Numbered from the stretch's first letter, positions 7,825-17,525 are shown. The stretch is DNA of 28,272 bases from an uncultured Streptococcus sp. (GCF_943912555.1 NZ_CALTUR010000007.1:1-28272), one strand, 5' to 3'. Translations and numbers: made by a program. The notes: generated from the letters alone by a model not told the origin.

Positions 7825-8799
7825 ATGAAAACGCGTATTACAGAATTATTGAACATTGATTATCCTATTTTCCAAGGAGGGATGGCCTGGGTTGCTGATG
7901 GTGATTTGGCAGGGGCTGTTTCCAAGGCTGGAGGGCTAGGGATTATCGGTGGGGGAAATGCCCCTAAAGAAGTTGTCAAGGCAAATATTGATAAAATCAA
8001 ATCATTGACTGATAAACCCTTCGGTGTCAATATCATGCTCTTGTCTCCCTTTGTGGAAGATATTGTAGACCTCGTTATCGAGGAAGGTGTTAAGGTAGTG
8101 ACAACAGGAGCAGGAAATCCAAGCAAATACATGGAACGATTTCATGCTGCTGGTATTACAGTTATTCCTGTTGTACCAAGTGTGGCCCTAGCTAAACGCA
8201 TGGAAAAAATCGGTGCGGACGCTGTCATTGCAGAAGGAATGGAAGCTGGGGGACATATTGGGAAATTAACAACCATGACCTTGGTGCGTCAGGTTGCTGC
8301 GGCTGTATCTATTCCTGTTATTGCTGCAGGAGGGATTGCGGATGGTGAAGGTGCTGCTGCTGGCTTTATGCTAGGGGCAGAGGCGGTTCAGGTTGGAACT
8401 CGTTTTGTCGTTGCAAAAGAGTCTAATGCCCATCCAAATTATAAGGCGAAAATTTTAAAAGCTAGAGATATTGATACTACGATTTCAGCTCAACACTTTG
8501 GACATGCTGTTCGTGCGATTAAAAATCAGTTGACTCGTGATTTTGAACAAGCTGAAAAAGATGCTTTTAAACAAGACAATCCAGATTTGGAAATTTTTGA
8601 ACAAATGGGAGCAGGTGCTCTAGCCAAAGCGGTTGTTCACGGAGATGTGGATGGTGGTTCTGTTATGGCAGGTCAAATTGCAGGTCTTGTTTCCAAAGAA
8701 GAAACCGTTGAAGAAATCCTAAAAGATTTGTATTACGGAGCAGCTAAGAAAATTCAAGAAGAAGCCTCTCGTTGGGCAGGAGTTGTAAGAAATGACTAA
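7825..8799 (+). CDS. fabK: Enoyl-ACP reductase II (FMN-dependent)
   Basis: A 324-residue TIM-barrel flavoprotein of the nitronate monooxygenase/FabK type. It reduces trans-2-enoyl-ACP with NAD(P)H via FMN, the last step of each elongation round. FQGGMAWV near residue 16, the flavin phosphate-binding glycines around GGIADGEGAAAGFMLGAEAVQVGTRF (split here only for description), and H144 in EAGGHIG, the conserved catalytic histidine, are all visible. No FabI-type reductase occurs in the window. It heads the FabT-controlled fabK-accA run and overlaps fabD by eight bases. Confidence 0.95.
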   Translation: MKTRITELLNIDYPIFQGGMAWVADGDLAGAVSKAGGLGIIGGGNAPKEVVKANIDKIKSLTDKPFGVNIMLLSPFVEDIVDLVIEEGVKVVTTGAGNPSKYMERFHAAGITVIPVVPSVALAKRMEKIGADAVIAEGMEAGGHIGKLTTMTLVRQVAAAVSIPVIAAGGIADGEGAAAGFMLGAEAVQVGTRFVVAKESNAHPNYKAKILKARDIDTTISAQHFGHAVRAIKNQLTRDFEQAEKDAFKQDNPDLEIFEQMGAGALAKAVVHGDVDGGSVMAGQIAGLVSKEETVEEILKDLYYGAAKKIQEEASRWAGVVRND

Positions 8800-9715
8800 A
8801 ACAGCCTTTTTATTTGCTGGTCAGGGTGCCCAGTATCTAGGTATGGGACGGGATCTCTATGATCAGTATCCGATTGTCAGAGAGACGATTGATCAAGCTA
8901 GTCAGGTACTTGGTTATGATTTGCGTCATCTCATTGATACGGAAGAAGAAAAACTCAATCAGACCCGCTATACGCAACCAGCTATTTTAGCAACTTCAGT
9001 TGCTATCTATCGTTTATTGCAAGAAAAGGGCTATCAGCCTGATATGGTTGCTGGTTTGTCTCTTGGAGAATACTCTGCCTTGGTGGCCAGCGGTGCCTTG
9101 GATTTTGAAGATGCGGTAGCATTGGTTGCTAAGCGTGGCGCCTATATGGAAGAAGCGGCTCCTGCTGGCTCTGGCAAGATGGTGGCAGTTCTCAATACAC
9201 CAGTAGAGGTTATTGAGGAAGCCTGTCAAAAAGCTTCTGAACTTGGCGTAGTTACCCCAGCCAACTATAATACACCTGCACAAATCGTCATTGGTGGAGA
9301 AGTGGTTGCAGTTGACCGAGCTGTTGAACTCTTGCAAGAAGCAGGTGCCAAACGCTTGATTCCTCTCAAGGTTTCAGGTCCCTTTCATACCGCTCTCCTT
9401 GAGCCTGCTAGCCAGAAACTGGCTGAAACTCTTGCTCAAGTAAGTTTTTCAGATTTTACTTGTCCCCTAGTTGGTAATACAGAAGCTGCTGTCATGCAAA
9501 AAGAAGATATAGCTCAACTCTTGACGCGTCAGGTCAAGGAACCAGTTCGTTTCTATGAAAGCATTGCAGTTATGCAAGAAGCAGGCGTAACCAACTTTAT
9601 CGAGATTGGACCGGGGAAAGTTTTGTCAGGCTTTGTTAAAAAGATTGATAAGACGGCTAAACTAGCCAATGTTGAAGATCAGGCGAGTTTGGAAGCCTTG
9701 CTAGAAAACGAGTAA
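8792..9715 (+). CDS. fabD: Malonyl-CoA:ACP transacylase
   Basis: A 307-residue alpha/beta-hydrolase-like acyltransferase that moves malonyl from CoA to ACP for FabH and FabF. The GQGAQ motif is at residues 10-14, nucleophile S90 in GLSLGEYSA, and H199 in GPFHT. Length is normal for FabD. The eight-base overlap with fabK suggests translational coupling inside the fabK-accA operon. Confidence 0.96.
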   Translation: MTKTAFLFAGQGAQYLGMGRDLYDQYPIVRETIDQASQVLGYDLRHLIDTEEEKLNQTRYTQPAILATSVAIYRLLQEKGYQPDMVAGLSLGEYSALVASGALDFEDAVALVAKRGAYMEEAAPAGSGKMVAVLNTPVEVIEEACQKASELGVVTPANYNTPAQIVIGGEVVAVDRAVELLQEAGAKRLIPLKVSGPFHTALLEPASQKLAETLAQVSFSDFTCPLVGNTEAAVMQKEDIAQLLTRQVKEPVRFYESIAVMQEAGVTNFIEIGPGKVLSGFVKKIDKTAKLANVEDQASLEALLENE

Positions 9716-9755
9716 TCCCTTCTCCCATAAATACAAGAGGAAACAGGAGAAAAGA

Positions 9756-10487
9756 ATGCAACTAAAAAATAAAAATATCTTTATTACAGGTTCGAGTCGT
9801 GGAATTGGTCTTGCCGTTGCCCACAAGTTTGCTCAAGCAGGAGCCAATATTGTCTTAAACAGCCGTGGGGTCATCTCAGAAGACTTGCTAGCCGAGTTTT
9901 CAAACTATGGTGTCAAGGTGATTCCCATTTCAGGGGATGTGTCTGATTTTGCAGACGCTAAGCGTATGGTTGATCAAGCTATTGCAGAGCTGGGTTCAGT
10001 AGATGTTTTGGTCAACAATGCAGGGATTACCCAAGATACCCTTATGCTTAAGATGACAGAAGCGGATTTTGAAAAAGTGCTCAAGGTTAACTTGACTGGT
10101 GCTTTTAACATGACACAATCAGTCTTGAAACCGATGATGAAAGCCAGAGAAGGTGCTATCATTAATATGTCTAGTGTTGTTGGTTTGATGGGAAATATCG
10201 GTCAAGCTAACTATGCAGCTTCTAAGGCTGGTTTGATTGGTTTTACCAAGTCTGTGGCTCGTGAAGTGGCCAATCGCAATATCAGGGTTAATGCTATTGC
10301 ACCTGGAATGATTGAGTCCGATATGACAGCTGTTCTATCAGACAAGGTAAAAGATGCCATGCTGGCGCAAATTCCTATGAAAGAATTTGGGCAGGCAGAG
10401 CAGGTTGCAGATTTAACAGTATTTTTAGCAGGCCAAGATTATCTAACTGGTCAAGTGGTTGCCATTGATGGTGGCTTAAGTATGTAG
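9756..10487 (+). CDS. fabG: 3-oxoacyl-ACP reductase
   Basis: A 243-residue short-chain dehydrogenase/reductase using NADPH to reduce 3-ketoacyl-ACP. TGSSRGIG at residues 11-18 is the cofactor loop, NNAG is at 87-90, and S140, Y153 and K157 (YAASK) form the catalytic set. The start ATG 9756 has CAGGAG seven bases upstream. It lies between fabD and fabF in the same order as other streptococci. Confidence 0.96.
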   Translation: MQLKNKNIFITGSSRGIGLAVAHKFAQAGANIVLNSRGVISEDLLAEFSNYGVKVIPISGDVSDFADAKRMVDQAIAELGSVDVLVNNAGITQDTLMLKMTEADFEKVLKVNLTGAFNMTQSVLKPMMKAREGAIINMSSVVGLMGNIGQANYAASKAGLIGFTKSVAREVANRNIRVNAIAPGMIESDMTAVLSDKVKDAMLAQIPMKEFGQAEQVADLTVFLAGQDYLTGQVVAIDGGLSM

Positions 10488-10508
10488 CAGAAGCTAGAGG
10501 TAAAAAAG

Positions 10509-11744
10509 ATGAAACTAAATCGCGTAGTAGTAACAGGTTATGGAGTAACATCTCCAATCGGAAATACACCAGAAGAATTTTGGAATAGTTTGACAACTGG
10601 AAAAATCGGAATTGATCAAATTACAAAATTTGATCATAGTGACTTTGATGTGCATAATGCGGCAGAAATCCAAGATTTTCCTTTTGATAAATACTTTGTA
10701 AAGAAAGATACCAATCGTTTTGATAACTACTCTTTGTATGCCTTGTATGCGGCTCAAGAAGCTGTTAATCATGCTAATTTGGATGTGGAGGCTCTTGATA
10801 AAGATCGTTTTGGTGTTATTGTTGCCTCAGGTATTGGTGGAATCAAAGAAATTGAAGATCAAGTGCTTCGTCTCCATGACAAAGGTCCAAAACGTGTGAA
10901 ACCATTGACCCTTCCAAAAGCCTTGCCAAATATGGCTTCAGGAAATGTTGCTATGCGTTTTGGAGCAAACGGTGTTTGTAAATCTATCAATACTGCCTGC
11001 GCTTCATCAAATGATGCGATTGGGGATGCCTTCCGCTCAATTAAGTTTGGTTTCCAAGATGTTATGTTGGTAGGTGGTTCAGAAGCTTCTATTACACCTT
11101 TTGCTATTGCTGGTTTCCAAGCCCTAACAGCTCTCTCTACTACAGAGGATCCAAGTCGTGCTTCTATCCCATTTGATAAGGATCGCAATGGTTTTGTCAT
11201 GGGTGAAGGTTCAGGGATGTTGGTTCTTGAAAGCCTTGAACACGCTGAAAAACGTGGGGCTACTATCCTTGCTGAAGTGGTTGGTTATGGACATACCTGT
11301 GATGCCTACCACATGACTTCTCCTCATCCAGAAGGTCAGGGAGCTATCAAGGCCATCAAATTAGCCTTGGAAGAAGCTGAGATTTCCCCAGAACAAGTAG
11401 CCTATGTCAATGCTCACGGAACGTCAACTCCTGCCAATGAAAAAGGAGAAAGTGGTGCGATCGTGGCTGTTCTTGGAAAGGAAGTACCTGTGTCATCAAC
11501 CAAGTCTTTCACAGGACATTTGCTGGGGGCTGCGGGTGCAGTAGAAGCTATCGTAACAATCGAGGCTATGCGTCATAACTTTGTTCCAATGACAGCTGGG
11601 ACAAGCGAAGTATCAGATTATATCGAAGCCAATGTCGTTTATGGACAAGGCTTGGAGCAAGAAATTCCATACGCCATTTCAAATACTTTCGGTTTTGGTG
11701 GCCACAATGCAGTTCTTGCTTTCAAACGTTGGGAGAATAAATAA
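10509..11744 (+). CDS. fabF: 3-oxoacyl-ACP synthase II
   Basis: A 411-residue elongating beta-ketoacyl-ACP synthase. The C-H-H set is seen as C164 (TACASS), H303 (NAHGTSTP) and H337 (SFTGHLLGAAGA), plus K332, and GFGGHNA near the C terminus. It extends acyl-ACP by two carbons and, with no FabB present in the window, presumably handles unsaturated intermediates from FabM as well. It begins 21 bases after fabG and ends two bases before accB. Confidence 0.97.
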   Translation: MKLNRVVVTGYGVTSPIGNTPEEFWNSLTTGKIGIDQITKFDHSDFDVHNAAEIQDFPFDKYFVKKDTNRFDNYSLYALYAAQEAVNHANLDVEALDKDRFGVIVASGIGGIKEIEDQVLRLHDKGPKRVKPLTLPKALPNMASGNVAMRFGANGVCKSINTACASSNDAIGDAFRSIKFGFQDVMLVGGSEASITPFAIAGFQALTALSTTEDPSRASIPFDKDRNGFVMGEGSGMLVLESLEHAEKRGATILAEVVGYGHTCDAYHMTSPHPEGQGAIKAIKLALEEAEISPEQVAYVNAHGTSTPANEKGESGAIVAVLGKEVPVSSTKSFTGHLLGAAGAVEAIVTIEAMRHNFVPMTAGTSEVSDYIEANVVYGQGLEQEIPYAISNTFGFGGHNAVLAFKRWENK

Positions 11745-11746
11745 GT

Positions 11747-12232
11747 ATGAATTTAAACGATATTAAAGACTTGATGGCTCAATTTGACCAGTCAAGTTTG
11801 AGAGAGTTTTCTTATAAGAATGGGACGGATGAGTTGGAGTTTAGCAAGAATGAAGCTAGACTTGTATCTCAAGTTGCACCTCAAGTTGCTCCAGCACCCG
11901 TTCTAGCAACACCAAGTCCAGTAGCTCCTACATCTGCTCCAGCAGAGACTGTAGCAGAAGAAGTTCCAGCTCCAGCTGAAACAAGTGTGGCTGCTGAGGG
12001 AGATGTTGTAGAGAGCCCACTTGTTGGGGTGGCTTACTTGGCTGCTGGTCCAGATAAACCTACCTTTGTAACAGTTGGTGATAGTGTTAAAAAAGGTCAA
12101 ACATTGGTCATTATCGAAGCCATGAAAGTTATGAATGAAATCCCAGCTCCTAAGGATGGTGTGGTAACGGAAATTCTCGTTTCTAACGAAGAAATGGTTG
12201 AGTTTGGTAAAGGATTGGTACGTATCAAATGA
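11747..12232 (+). CDS. accB: Biotin carboxyl carrier protein of acetyl-CoA carboxylase
   Basis: A 161-residue BCCP. A short N-terminal helix region is followed by a flexible Ala/Pro/Val-rich linker (about residues 43-85). The C-terminal biotinyl domain has EAMKVMNE, with K127 as the biotinylated lysine. It carries carboxybiotin between AccC and the AccAD transferase. The start is two bases after fabF. The last four bases overlap fabZ (ATGA). Confidence 0.96.
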   Translation: MNLNDIKDLMAQFDQSSLREFSYKNGTDELEFSKNEARLVSQVAPQVAPAPVLATPSPVAPTSAPAETVAEEVPAPAETSVAAEGDVVESPLVGVAYLAAGPDKPTFVTVGDSVKKGQTLVIIEAMKVMNEIPAPKDGVVTEILVSNEEMVEFGKGLVRIK

Positions 12233-12651
12233 TCGATATTCAAGGAATCAAAGAAGCCCTTCCCCACCGTTATCCTATGCTCCTAGTAGATCGTGTGTTG
12301 GAAGTGAGCGAGGACACTATTGTTGCCATCAAAAATGTAACCATCAATGAGCCCTTCTTTAACGGTCATTTTCCTCAATATCCAGTTATGCCAGGTGTTC
12401 TGATCATGGAAGCCTTGGCGCAAACAGCTGGTGTCTTGGAGTTGTCAAAACCTGAAAATAAAGGAAAACTGGTCTTTTACGCTGGTATGGACAAGGTTAA
12501 ATTCAAGAAGCAAGTTGTACCAGGTGACCAATTAGTTATGACGGCAACGTTTGTAAAACGTCGCGGTACCATTGCCGTGGTTGAAGCAAAGGCTGAAGTG
12601 GATGGCAAGCTTGCAGCTAGTGGTACTCTTACCTTTGCAATAGGGAACTAA
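12229..12651 (+). CDS. fabZ: 3-hydroxyacyl-ACP dehydratase
   Basis: A 140-residue hot-dog-fold dehydratase making trans-2-enoyl-ACP. The catalytic H47 ([11 protein letters not shown]) and E61 (MEALAQ) are present, and [13 protein letters not shown] near the N terminus is the family signature. Length is normal. It starts within the last codons of accB (ATGA overlap), so the carboxylase and dehydratase are tightly coupled. Confidence 0.96.
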   Translation: MIDIQGIKEALPHRYPMLLVDRVLEVSEDTIVAIKNVTINEPFFNGHFPQYPVMPGVLIMEALAQTAGVLELSKPENKGKLVFYAGMDKVKFKKQVVPGDQLVMTATFVKRRGTIAVVEAKAEVDGKLAASGTLTFAIGN

Positions 12652-12662
12652 GGAGGTTCTCC

Positions 12663-14030
12663 ATGTTTCGAAAAATTTTAATTGCCAATCGTGGTGAAAT
12701 TGCGGTTCGTATTATCCGTGCGGCGCGTGAATTGGGCATTGCGACGGTGGCGGTTTATTCAACTGCTGATAAGGAAGCTCTTCATACGCTTTTGGCAGAT
12801 GAAGCAGTTTGTATTGGCCCTGGTAAGCCAACAGAGTCTTATCTCAATATTAATGCAGTTCTATCAGCTGCAGTCTTGACTGAGGCAGAAGCCATTCACC
12901 CAGGTTTTGGCTTTCTCAGTGAAAATTCCAAATTTGCGACCATGTGTGAAGAAGTTGGTATCAAGTTTATCGGCCCATCTGGCCATGTTATGGATATGAT
13001 GGGGGATAAGATCAATGCGCGCGCTCAGATGATCAAAGCAGGCGTGCCTGTTATACCAGGTTCAGATGGAGAAGTGCATAATTCTGAAGAAGCTTTGACT
13101 GTTGCTGAAGAAATTGGCTATCCTGTCATGCTCAAGGCTTCAGCAGGTGGAGGTGGTAAAGGGATTCGTAAGGTTGAAAAACCAGAAGACCTCGTTTCCG
13201 CCTTTGAAACTGCTTCAAGTGAAGCCAAGGCCAATTATGGCAATGGTGCTATGTATATAGAACGGGTCATCTATCCAGCTCGTCACATCGAGGTTCAAAT
13301 CCTAGGAGATGAGCATGGACATGTGATTCACTTGGGAGAACGGGATTGTTCTCTTCAACGGAATAATCAAAAGGTTTTAGAAGAAAGTCCTTCGATTGCA
13401 ATCGGAAAAACGCTGCGTCATGAAATTGGTGCTGCTGCTGTTCGAGCGGCAGAGTCTGTTGGCTATGAGAATGCAGGGACCATTGAGTTTCTTCTTGATG
13501 AAGCTAGCGGTAAATTCTATTTTATGGAGATGAATACTCGTGTACAAGTAGAACATCCAGTAACAGAATTTGTTTCAGGTGTTGATATCGTTAAGGAACA
13601 GATTCGCATTGCGGCAGGTCAGCCTCTGTCTGTTAAGCAAGAAGATATTGTTCTACGTGGCCATGCTATCGAGTGTCGTATCAATGCAGAAAATCCAGCC
13701 TTTAACTTTGCTCCAAGTCCAGGTAAGATTACCAATCTCTATCTGCCAAGTGGAGGTGTTGGCTTGCGCGTAGATTCAGCAGTTTATCCAGGCTATACCA
13801 TTCCACCTTATTATGACAGTATGATTGCCAAAGTCATCGTTCACGGTGAAAATCGTTTTGATGCATTGATGAAAATGCAACGAGCCCTCTATGAACTAGA
13901 GATAGAGGGGGTGCAGACCAATGCAGATTTCCAGCTTAACCTCATTTCAGATCGCAATGTCATTGCTGGGGATTATGATACTTCCTTCTTGATGGAAACC
14001 TTCTTACCTAAATATCAAGAAAAAGAATAA
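12663..14030 (+). CDS. accC: Biotin carboxylase subunit of acetyl-CoA carboxylase
   Basis: A 455-residue ATP-grasp enzyme that carboxylates biotin on AccB using bicarbonate and ATP. The N-terminal FRKILIANRGEIAVRII and HPGFGFLSEN, the glycine-rich ATP loop SAGGGGKGIR near residue 160, and EMNTRVQVEHPVTE near residue 285 are visible, followed by the C-terminal domain. The start at 12663 has a strong AAGGAGG nine bases upstream. It sits in the fabK-accA run. Confidence 0.97.
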   Translation: MFRKILIANRGEIAVRIIRAARELGIATVAVYSTADKEALHTLLADEAVCIGPGKPTESYLNINAVLSAAVLTEAEAIHPGFGFLSENSKFATMCEEVGIKFIGPSGHVMDMMGDKINARAQMIKAGVPVIPGSDGEVHNSEEALTVAEEIGYPVMLKASAGGGGKGIRKVEKPEDLVSAFETASSEAKANYGNGAMYIERVIYPARHIEVQILGDEHGHVIHLGERDCSLQRNNQKVLEESPSIAIGKTLRHEIGAAAVRAAESVGYENAGTIEFLLDEASGKFYFMEMNTRVQVEHPVTEFVSGVDIVKEQIRIAAGQPLSVKQEDIVLRGHAIECRINAENPAFNFAPSPGKITNLYLPSGGVGLRVDSAVYPGYTIPPYYDSMIAKVIVHGENRFDALMKMQRALYELEIEGVQTNADFQLNLISDRNVIAGDYDTSFLMETFLPKYQEKE

Positions 14031-14066
14031 AATGACTTCAAGAGTTTAAACCGAAAAGGGGAATCA

Positions 14067-14933
14067 ATGGCTCTATTTAGTAAAAAAGATAAGTATATTC
14101 GAATCAATCCCAATCGTTCGGTTAGGGAAAAACCTCAAGCCAAGCCAGAGGTTCCAGATGAATTATTCTCCCAGTGTCCAGGCTGTAAGCATACCATCTA
14201 TCAGAAGGATCTGGGAAGTGAGCGTATCTGTCCGCACTGTAGCTATACCTTTCGTATTTCTGCCCAAGAACGCTTGGCTTTGACGATTGATATGGGAACC
14301 TTTAAGGAATTGTTTACAGGGATTGAAAGTAAGGATCCCTTGCATTTCCCTGGTTATCAAAAGAAACTAGCAACTATGCGTGAAAAAACAGGTCTGGATG
14401 AAGCCGTTGTGACAGGAACTGCTCTTATAAAAGGTCAGACTGTGGCTCTTGGGATTATGGATTCCAATTTTATCATGGCTTCTATGGGTACAGTTGTAGG
14501 GGAAAAAATCACTCGTTTGTTTGAGTATGCGACTGTTGAACAGTTGCCAGTTGTTCTCTTCACAGCCTCTGGTGGAGCCCGTATGCAGGAAGGAATCATG
14601 AGTCTCATGCAGATGGCCAAGATTTCTGCAGCGGTTAAACGCCATTCAAATGCAGGTCTCTTTTACCTGACCATTTTGACAGATCCAACGACAGGTGGTG
14701 TAACAGCTTCTTTCGCTATGGAAGGAGATATCATTCTGGCTGAACCACAGAGCTTGGTCGGTTTTGCTGGGCGTCGTGTGATTGAAAATACGGTTCGTGA
14801 AAGCTTGCCTGAGGGGTTCCAAAAGGCAGAATTCCTATTGGAACATGGTTTTGTGGATGCTATTGTCAAAAGAAGAGACTTGCCAGACACCATTGCTAGT
14901 CTAGTCAGATTGCACGGAGGGGGTCCTAGATGA
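14067..14933 (+). CDS. accD: Acetyl-CoA carboxylase carboxyltransferase subunit beta
   Basis: A 288-residue crotonase-fold carboxyltransferase subunit. An N-terminal zinc finger is seen as C37, C40, C55 and C58 (CPGC...CPHC). The core holds [11 protein letters not shown] and the [13 protein letters not shown] region that helps form the oxyanion site. With AccA it transfers CO2 from carboxybiotin to acetyl-CoA, making malonyl-CoA. The stop overlaps the accA start (ATGA), giving matched synthesis of the two subunits. Confidence 0.96.
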   Translation: MALFSKKDKYIRINPNRSVREKPQAKPEVPDELFSQCPGCKHTIYQKDLGSERICPHCSYTFRISAQERLALTIDMGTFKELFTGIESKDPLHFPGYQKKLATMREKTGLDEAVVTGTALIKGQTVALGIMDSNFIMASMGTVVGEKITRLFEYATVEQLPVVLFTASGGARMQEGIMSLMQMAKISAAVKRHSNAGLFYLTILTDPTTGGVTASFAMEGDIILAEPQSLVGFAGRRVIENTVRESLPEGFQKAEFLLEHGFVDAIVKRRDLPDTIASLVRLHGGGPR

Positions 14934-15697
14934 ATATTGCAAAAATAGTCAGAGAAGCGCGTGAGCAGAGTCGCTTGACAACCTTGGACTTTGCGGCAGG
15001 CATTTTTGATGAATTTATCCAATTACACGGTGACCGTTCTTTTCGTGACGATGGTGCAGTTGTTGGTGGTATTGGCTGGCTTGGAGAGCAGGTTGTAACA
15101 GTGGTTGGTATCCAAAAAGGCAAGAGTTTGCAAGACAATTTAAAACGGAATTTTGGACAACCGCATCCAGAAGGCTACCGCAAGGCCCTACGGTTGATGA
15201 AACAGGCTGAAAAGTTTGGTCGTCCAGTAGTGACATTTATCAACACTGCTGGAGCCTATCCTGGTGTCGGAGCGGAAGAACGTGGACAGGGAGAAGCTAT
15301 TGCTCGCAATCTCATGGAAATGAGTGATCTAAAAGTTCCGATTATCGCCATCATTATCGGTGAAGGTGGTTCAGGTGGAGCTCTGGCTCTGGCAGTCGCA
15401 GACCGTGTCTGGATGCTGGAAAATTCTATCTATGCTATTCTCAGTCCAGAAGGCTTTGCTTCCATTCTATGGAAGGACGGTACTCGTGCCATGGAAGCGG
15501 CAGAACTGATGAAAATCACTTCGCATGAACTGTTAGAAATGGACGTGGTGGACAAGGTGATCTCTGAAACGGGACTTTCTAGCAAAGAACTAATTAAGAA
15601 TGTCAAAAAAGAACTCCAAACGGAGCTAGCCCTACTTTCACAAAAAACTCTAGAAGAGTTGTTGGAAGAACGTTATCAACGATTTAGAAAATACTAA
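14930..15697 (+). CDS. accA: Acetyl-CoA carboxylase carboxyltransferase subunit alpha
   Basis: A 255-residue alpha subunit of the carboxyltransferase, the short form found in Firmicutes. [22 protein letters not shown] (two adjoining parts, near residues 104-125) and [17 protein letters not shown] (about 141-157) are the conserved catalytic-face motifs. It starts inside the end of accD. The stop codon coincides with the left edge of a BOX repeat, so the 3' end of the operon mRNA carries that repeat before the terminator at 15910. Confidence 0.96.
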   Translation: MNIAKIVREAREQSRLTTLDFAAGIFDEFIQLHGDRSFRDDGAVVGGIGWLGEQVVTVVGIQKGKSLQDNLKRNFGQPHPEGYRKALRLMKQAEKFGRPVVTFINTAGAYPGVGAEERGQGEAIARNLMEMSDLKVPIIAIIIGEGGSGGALALAVADRVWMLENSIYAILSPEGFASILWKDGTRAMEAAELMKITSHELLEMDVVDKVISETGLSSKELIKNVKKELQTELALLSQKTLEELLEERYQRFRKY

Positions 15698-15894
15698 TAC
15701 TCTTCGAAAATCTCTTCAAACCACGTCAGCTTCGCCTTGCTGTATATATGGTTACTGACTTCGTCAGTTCTATCCACAACCTCAAAACCATGTTTTGAGC
15801 TGACTTCGTCAGTTTTATCTGTAACCTCAAAGCAGTGCTTTGAGCAGCCTACGGCTAGCTTCCTGGTTTGCTCTTTGATTTTCATTGAGTATAA
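15696..15894. repeat. BOX element, A-B-B-C composition
   Basis: About 199 bp. An A module (15696-15753) is followed by two ~45-bp B modules, each with a CTGACTTCGTCAG hairpin and an AAAAC/GTTTTGAG-type hairpin, then a 50-bp C module ending GAGTATAA. Lengths agree with 59+45+45+50. The ends are an imperfect inverted repeat (ATACTC...GAGTAT). The A module carries a near copy of the BOX-PCR primer site. BOX elements are non-autonomous repeats of S. pneumoniae and relatives. It begins on the accA stop codon. Confidence 0.9.
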
Positions 15895-15909
15895 TTCTTC
15901 AGAATACGC

Positions 15910-15942
15910 AAAAACTAGAACTGGCAGTCAGTTCTAGTTTTT
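15910..15942. terminator. Terminator of the fab-acc operon
   Basis: A perfect 14-bp stem (15910-15923 with 15929-15942) with a five-base loop, starting with five A and ending with five T. It can work on both strands; its likely job is ending the fabK-accA transcript after the BOX element. Confidence 0.85.
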
Positions 15943-15970
15943 ATGTGGTTCTTTGTGTCGAGGGAACAAC

Positions 15971-16002
15971 AAAAAGGTGCTCGGAAGACCAAACACCTTT
16001 TT
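15971..16002 (-). terminator. Terminator of the efp-asp23-nusB unit
   Basis: AAAAAGGTG pairs with CACCTTTTT around a 14-base loop, two bases after the nusB stop on the minus strand. The arm itself provides the T-run. Confidence 0.7.
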
Positions 16003-16004
16003 GA

Positions 16005-16430
16005 TTATTCATTTTCTTCAGTTACAAATTGACTAAGCAGTCCGTTGATAAATCGGGCTGATTTTTGATCTGAAAAATTCTTGGCAAGTTCAATGGCTTC
16101 ATTGACTGCAACTAGCTGAGGTGTATCAAATGAAGTGATTTCAAAGATACCCAAGCGTAGTAAGTTTTTTTCGACCAAGGTCAAGCGTTCAACTGTCCAG
16201 CCTGATTTGAGGTGCTGGTTGATTTGTTTATCCAACTCGTCTTTTTGAGCTTGAACGCCAGAAACCAAGTTTAGAAGAAAGGCTGGAATTTGCACATCTT
16301 CATCTTCACGGTCATGTGTGTAGGCAAAGCGACAAGCTGTTTCCATGTCTGTGCCAAATTCAAGGCTCATGAGAGCTTGAAAAGCGCATTTACGAAGTTC
16401 GCGTCTAGATTCTAATAATGGACTAGTCAT
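16005..16430 (-). CDS. nusB: Transcription antitermination factor NusB
   Basis: A 141-residue all-helical RNA-binding protein that, with NusE, NusA and NusG, supports antitermination on rRNA transcripts. The N-terminal [17 protein letters not shown] and the C-terminal [23 protein letters not shown] (two adjoining helices) match NusB closely. The start overlaps the end of the asp23-like gene by eight bases, and a terminator follows, so it is last in the efp-asp23-nusB unit. Confidence 0.95.
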   Translation of the reverse strand: MTSPLLESRRELRKCAFQALMSLEFGTDMETACRFAYTHDREDEDVQIPAFLLNLVSGVQAQKDELDKQINQHLKSGWTVERLTLVEKNLLRLGIFEITSFDTPQLVAVNEAIELAKNFSDQKSARFINGLLSQFVTEENE

Positions 16431-16812
16431 TGAGGAAGTCCTCGTTAAATAGATCTTTCAACTCAGGTTTTGGTGTTTTGTCTGGAACAATTCCTGTAAC
16501 ATGGATATTGACAGCAGCAAGTTCCACATCTGCCATATCATGGACAGCATCTTTGACCGCTTTTTGAATAGCAAGAGCCACTTTTGGTACTTTCACACCG
16601 TACTCAAGGTAGAGGTAGATGTCAGCAGTTAGTTCTTCGTTGCTTTCTTTTAAGTAGACGCCACGACCAAGAGAGAGTTTTGATAGGGTATCAGATACGG
16701 ATTTATTTGAAAATGAATGGACACCATCAACTTTAGCAGTTGCGATGGCAATAATTTTTTCAAGTACACGTGGAGCGATAACGATTTCGCCAAATTGTTC
16801 TTCAGTTCCCAT
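16423..16812 (-). CDS. Asp23/Gls24 family protein (YqhY-like)
   Basis: A 129-residue member of the Asp23/Gls24 (DUF322) family. [20 protein letters not shown] near the N terminus and the KVDGVHSF segment are the family hallmarks. The efp-yqhY-nusB order is common in Firmicutes; in B. subtilis loss of YqhY selects changes in acetyl-CoA carboxylase genes, so a link to ACC activity is suspected but undefined. Here the unit faces the acc genes convergently. It begins 21 bases after efp and overlaps nusB. No membrane segment is seen. Confidence 0.87.
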   Translation of the reverse strand: MGTEEQFGEIVIAPRVLEKIIAIATAKVDGVHSFSNKSVSDTLSKLSLGRGVYLKESNEELTADIYLYLEYGVKVPKVALAIQKAVKDAVHDMADVELAAVNIHVTGIVPDKTPKPELKDLFNEDFLND

Positions 16813-16833
16813 AGAATGACCTCTTTCTAGAGA

Positions 16834-17394
16834 TTAGGCACGAGAAACGTAAGTTCCTTCTGCAGTGTTGATGATCAATTTTTGTCCAGCTTCAATGAAG
16901 TCTGGAACGTTAACAACAAGTCCAGTTTCCATAGTTGCTGGTTTACCAGAACCTGTAACAGTAGCACCTTTGATAGATGGTTGTGTTTCAGCAACTGTCA
17001 ATTCAACAGTAGTTGGTACTGTTACACCGATTACTTCAGTTCCGTAGAATTGGATTTTCACATCAGAGTTTTCAAGGATGTAAAGCAATTCATTTTCAAC
17101 ATTTACGACTGGGATTTCGTATTGGTCGTACGTTTCAGTGTTCATGAAGTAGGCAGTTTCATCCATTTTATACAAGTATTGAGCTGGAACAGTCTCGATA
17201 ATAGCTTGTTCGAATTTTTCTTCTGGACGGTAGCTTGTGTCAAATGTAGAACCAGTACGGACATCACGCAATTTCATACGCATGATCGTGTTCCCTTTAC
17301 CTGGTTTGTGGTGGCTAGCTTCCAAAACGCGGATCAATTTTCCGTCTGCAGTTTCAAATGTCATACCAGCTTTCAATTTGCTTGCTTCAATCAT
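16834..17394 (-). CDS. efp: Elongation factor P
   Basis: A 186-residue three-domain factor that relieves ribosome stalling at polyproline. The loop KPGKGN puts the potentially modified lysine at position 33. Length and the N-terminal [14 protein letters not shown] are typical. It is transcribed from an extended -10 promoter just upstream and is first in an operon with the asp23-like gene and nusB. AGAGG lies nine bases before the ATG. Confidence 0.96.
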   Translation of the reverse strand: MIEASKLKAGMTFETADGKLIRVLEASHHKPGKGNTIMRMKLRDVRTGSTFDTSYRPEEKFEQAIIETVPAQYLYKMDETAYFMNTETYDQYEIPVVNVENELLYILENSDVKIQFYGTEVIGVTVPTTVELTVAETQPSIKGATVTGSGKPATMETGLVVNVPDFIEAGQKLIINTAEGTYVSRA

Positions 17395-17428
17395 GTTTTT
17401 ACCTCTTTAATAAATATTATTACTCTTC

Positions 17429-17437
17429 ATTTTACCA
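17429..17437 (-). promoter_or_regulatory. efp promoter (extended -10)
   Basis: TGG followed by TAAAAT on the minus strand, about 35 bases before the efp ATG. No good -35 at normal spacing. The same TGGTAAAAT occurs before gatC. Confidence 0.6.
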
Positions 17438-17488
17438 TAAAATCTTCTGGAAATAAAGCCAAAATAGTTATTGGGAGATGGTAGGAGC

Positions 17489-17515
17489 GAAAAAAACCAA
17501 CCTCAGGGCTGGTTT
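17489..17515 (-). terminator. Terminator of the gatCAB operon
   Basis: On the minus strand AAACCAGCC pairs with GGTTGGTTT (one G-U) around a CTGA loop, followed by more T. It lies 11 bases after the gatB stop and separates the gat operon from efp. Confidence 0.85.
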
Positions 17516-17525
17516 CTTTTACATA

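Noticed and set aside
15694..15885. 63-codon minus-strand frame beside accA
   Set aside because: It lies wholly within the BOX element. Such frames recur wherever BOX copies occur and have no independent support.
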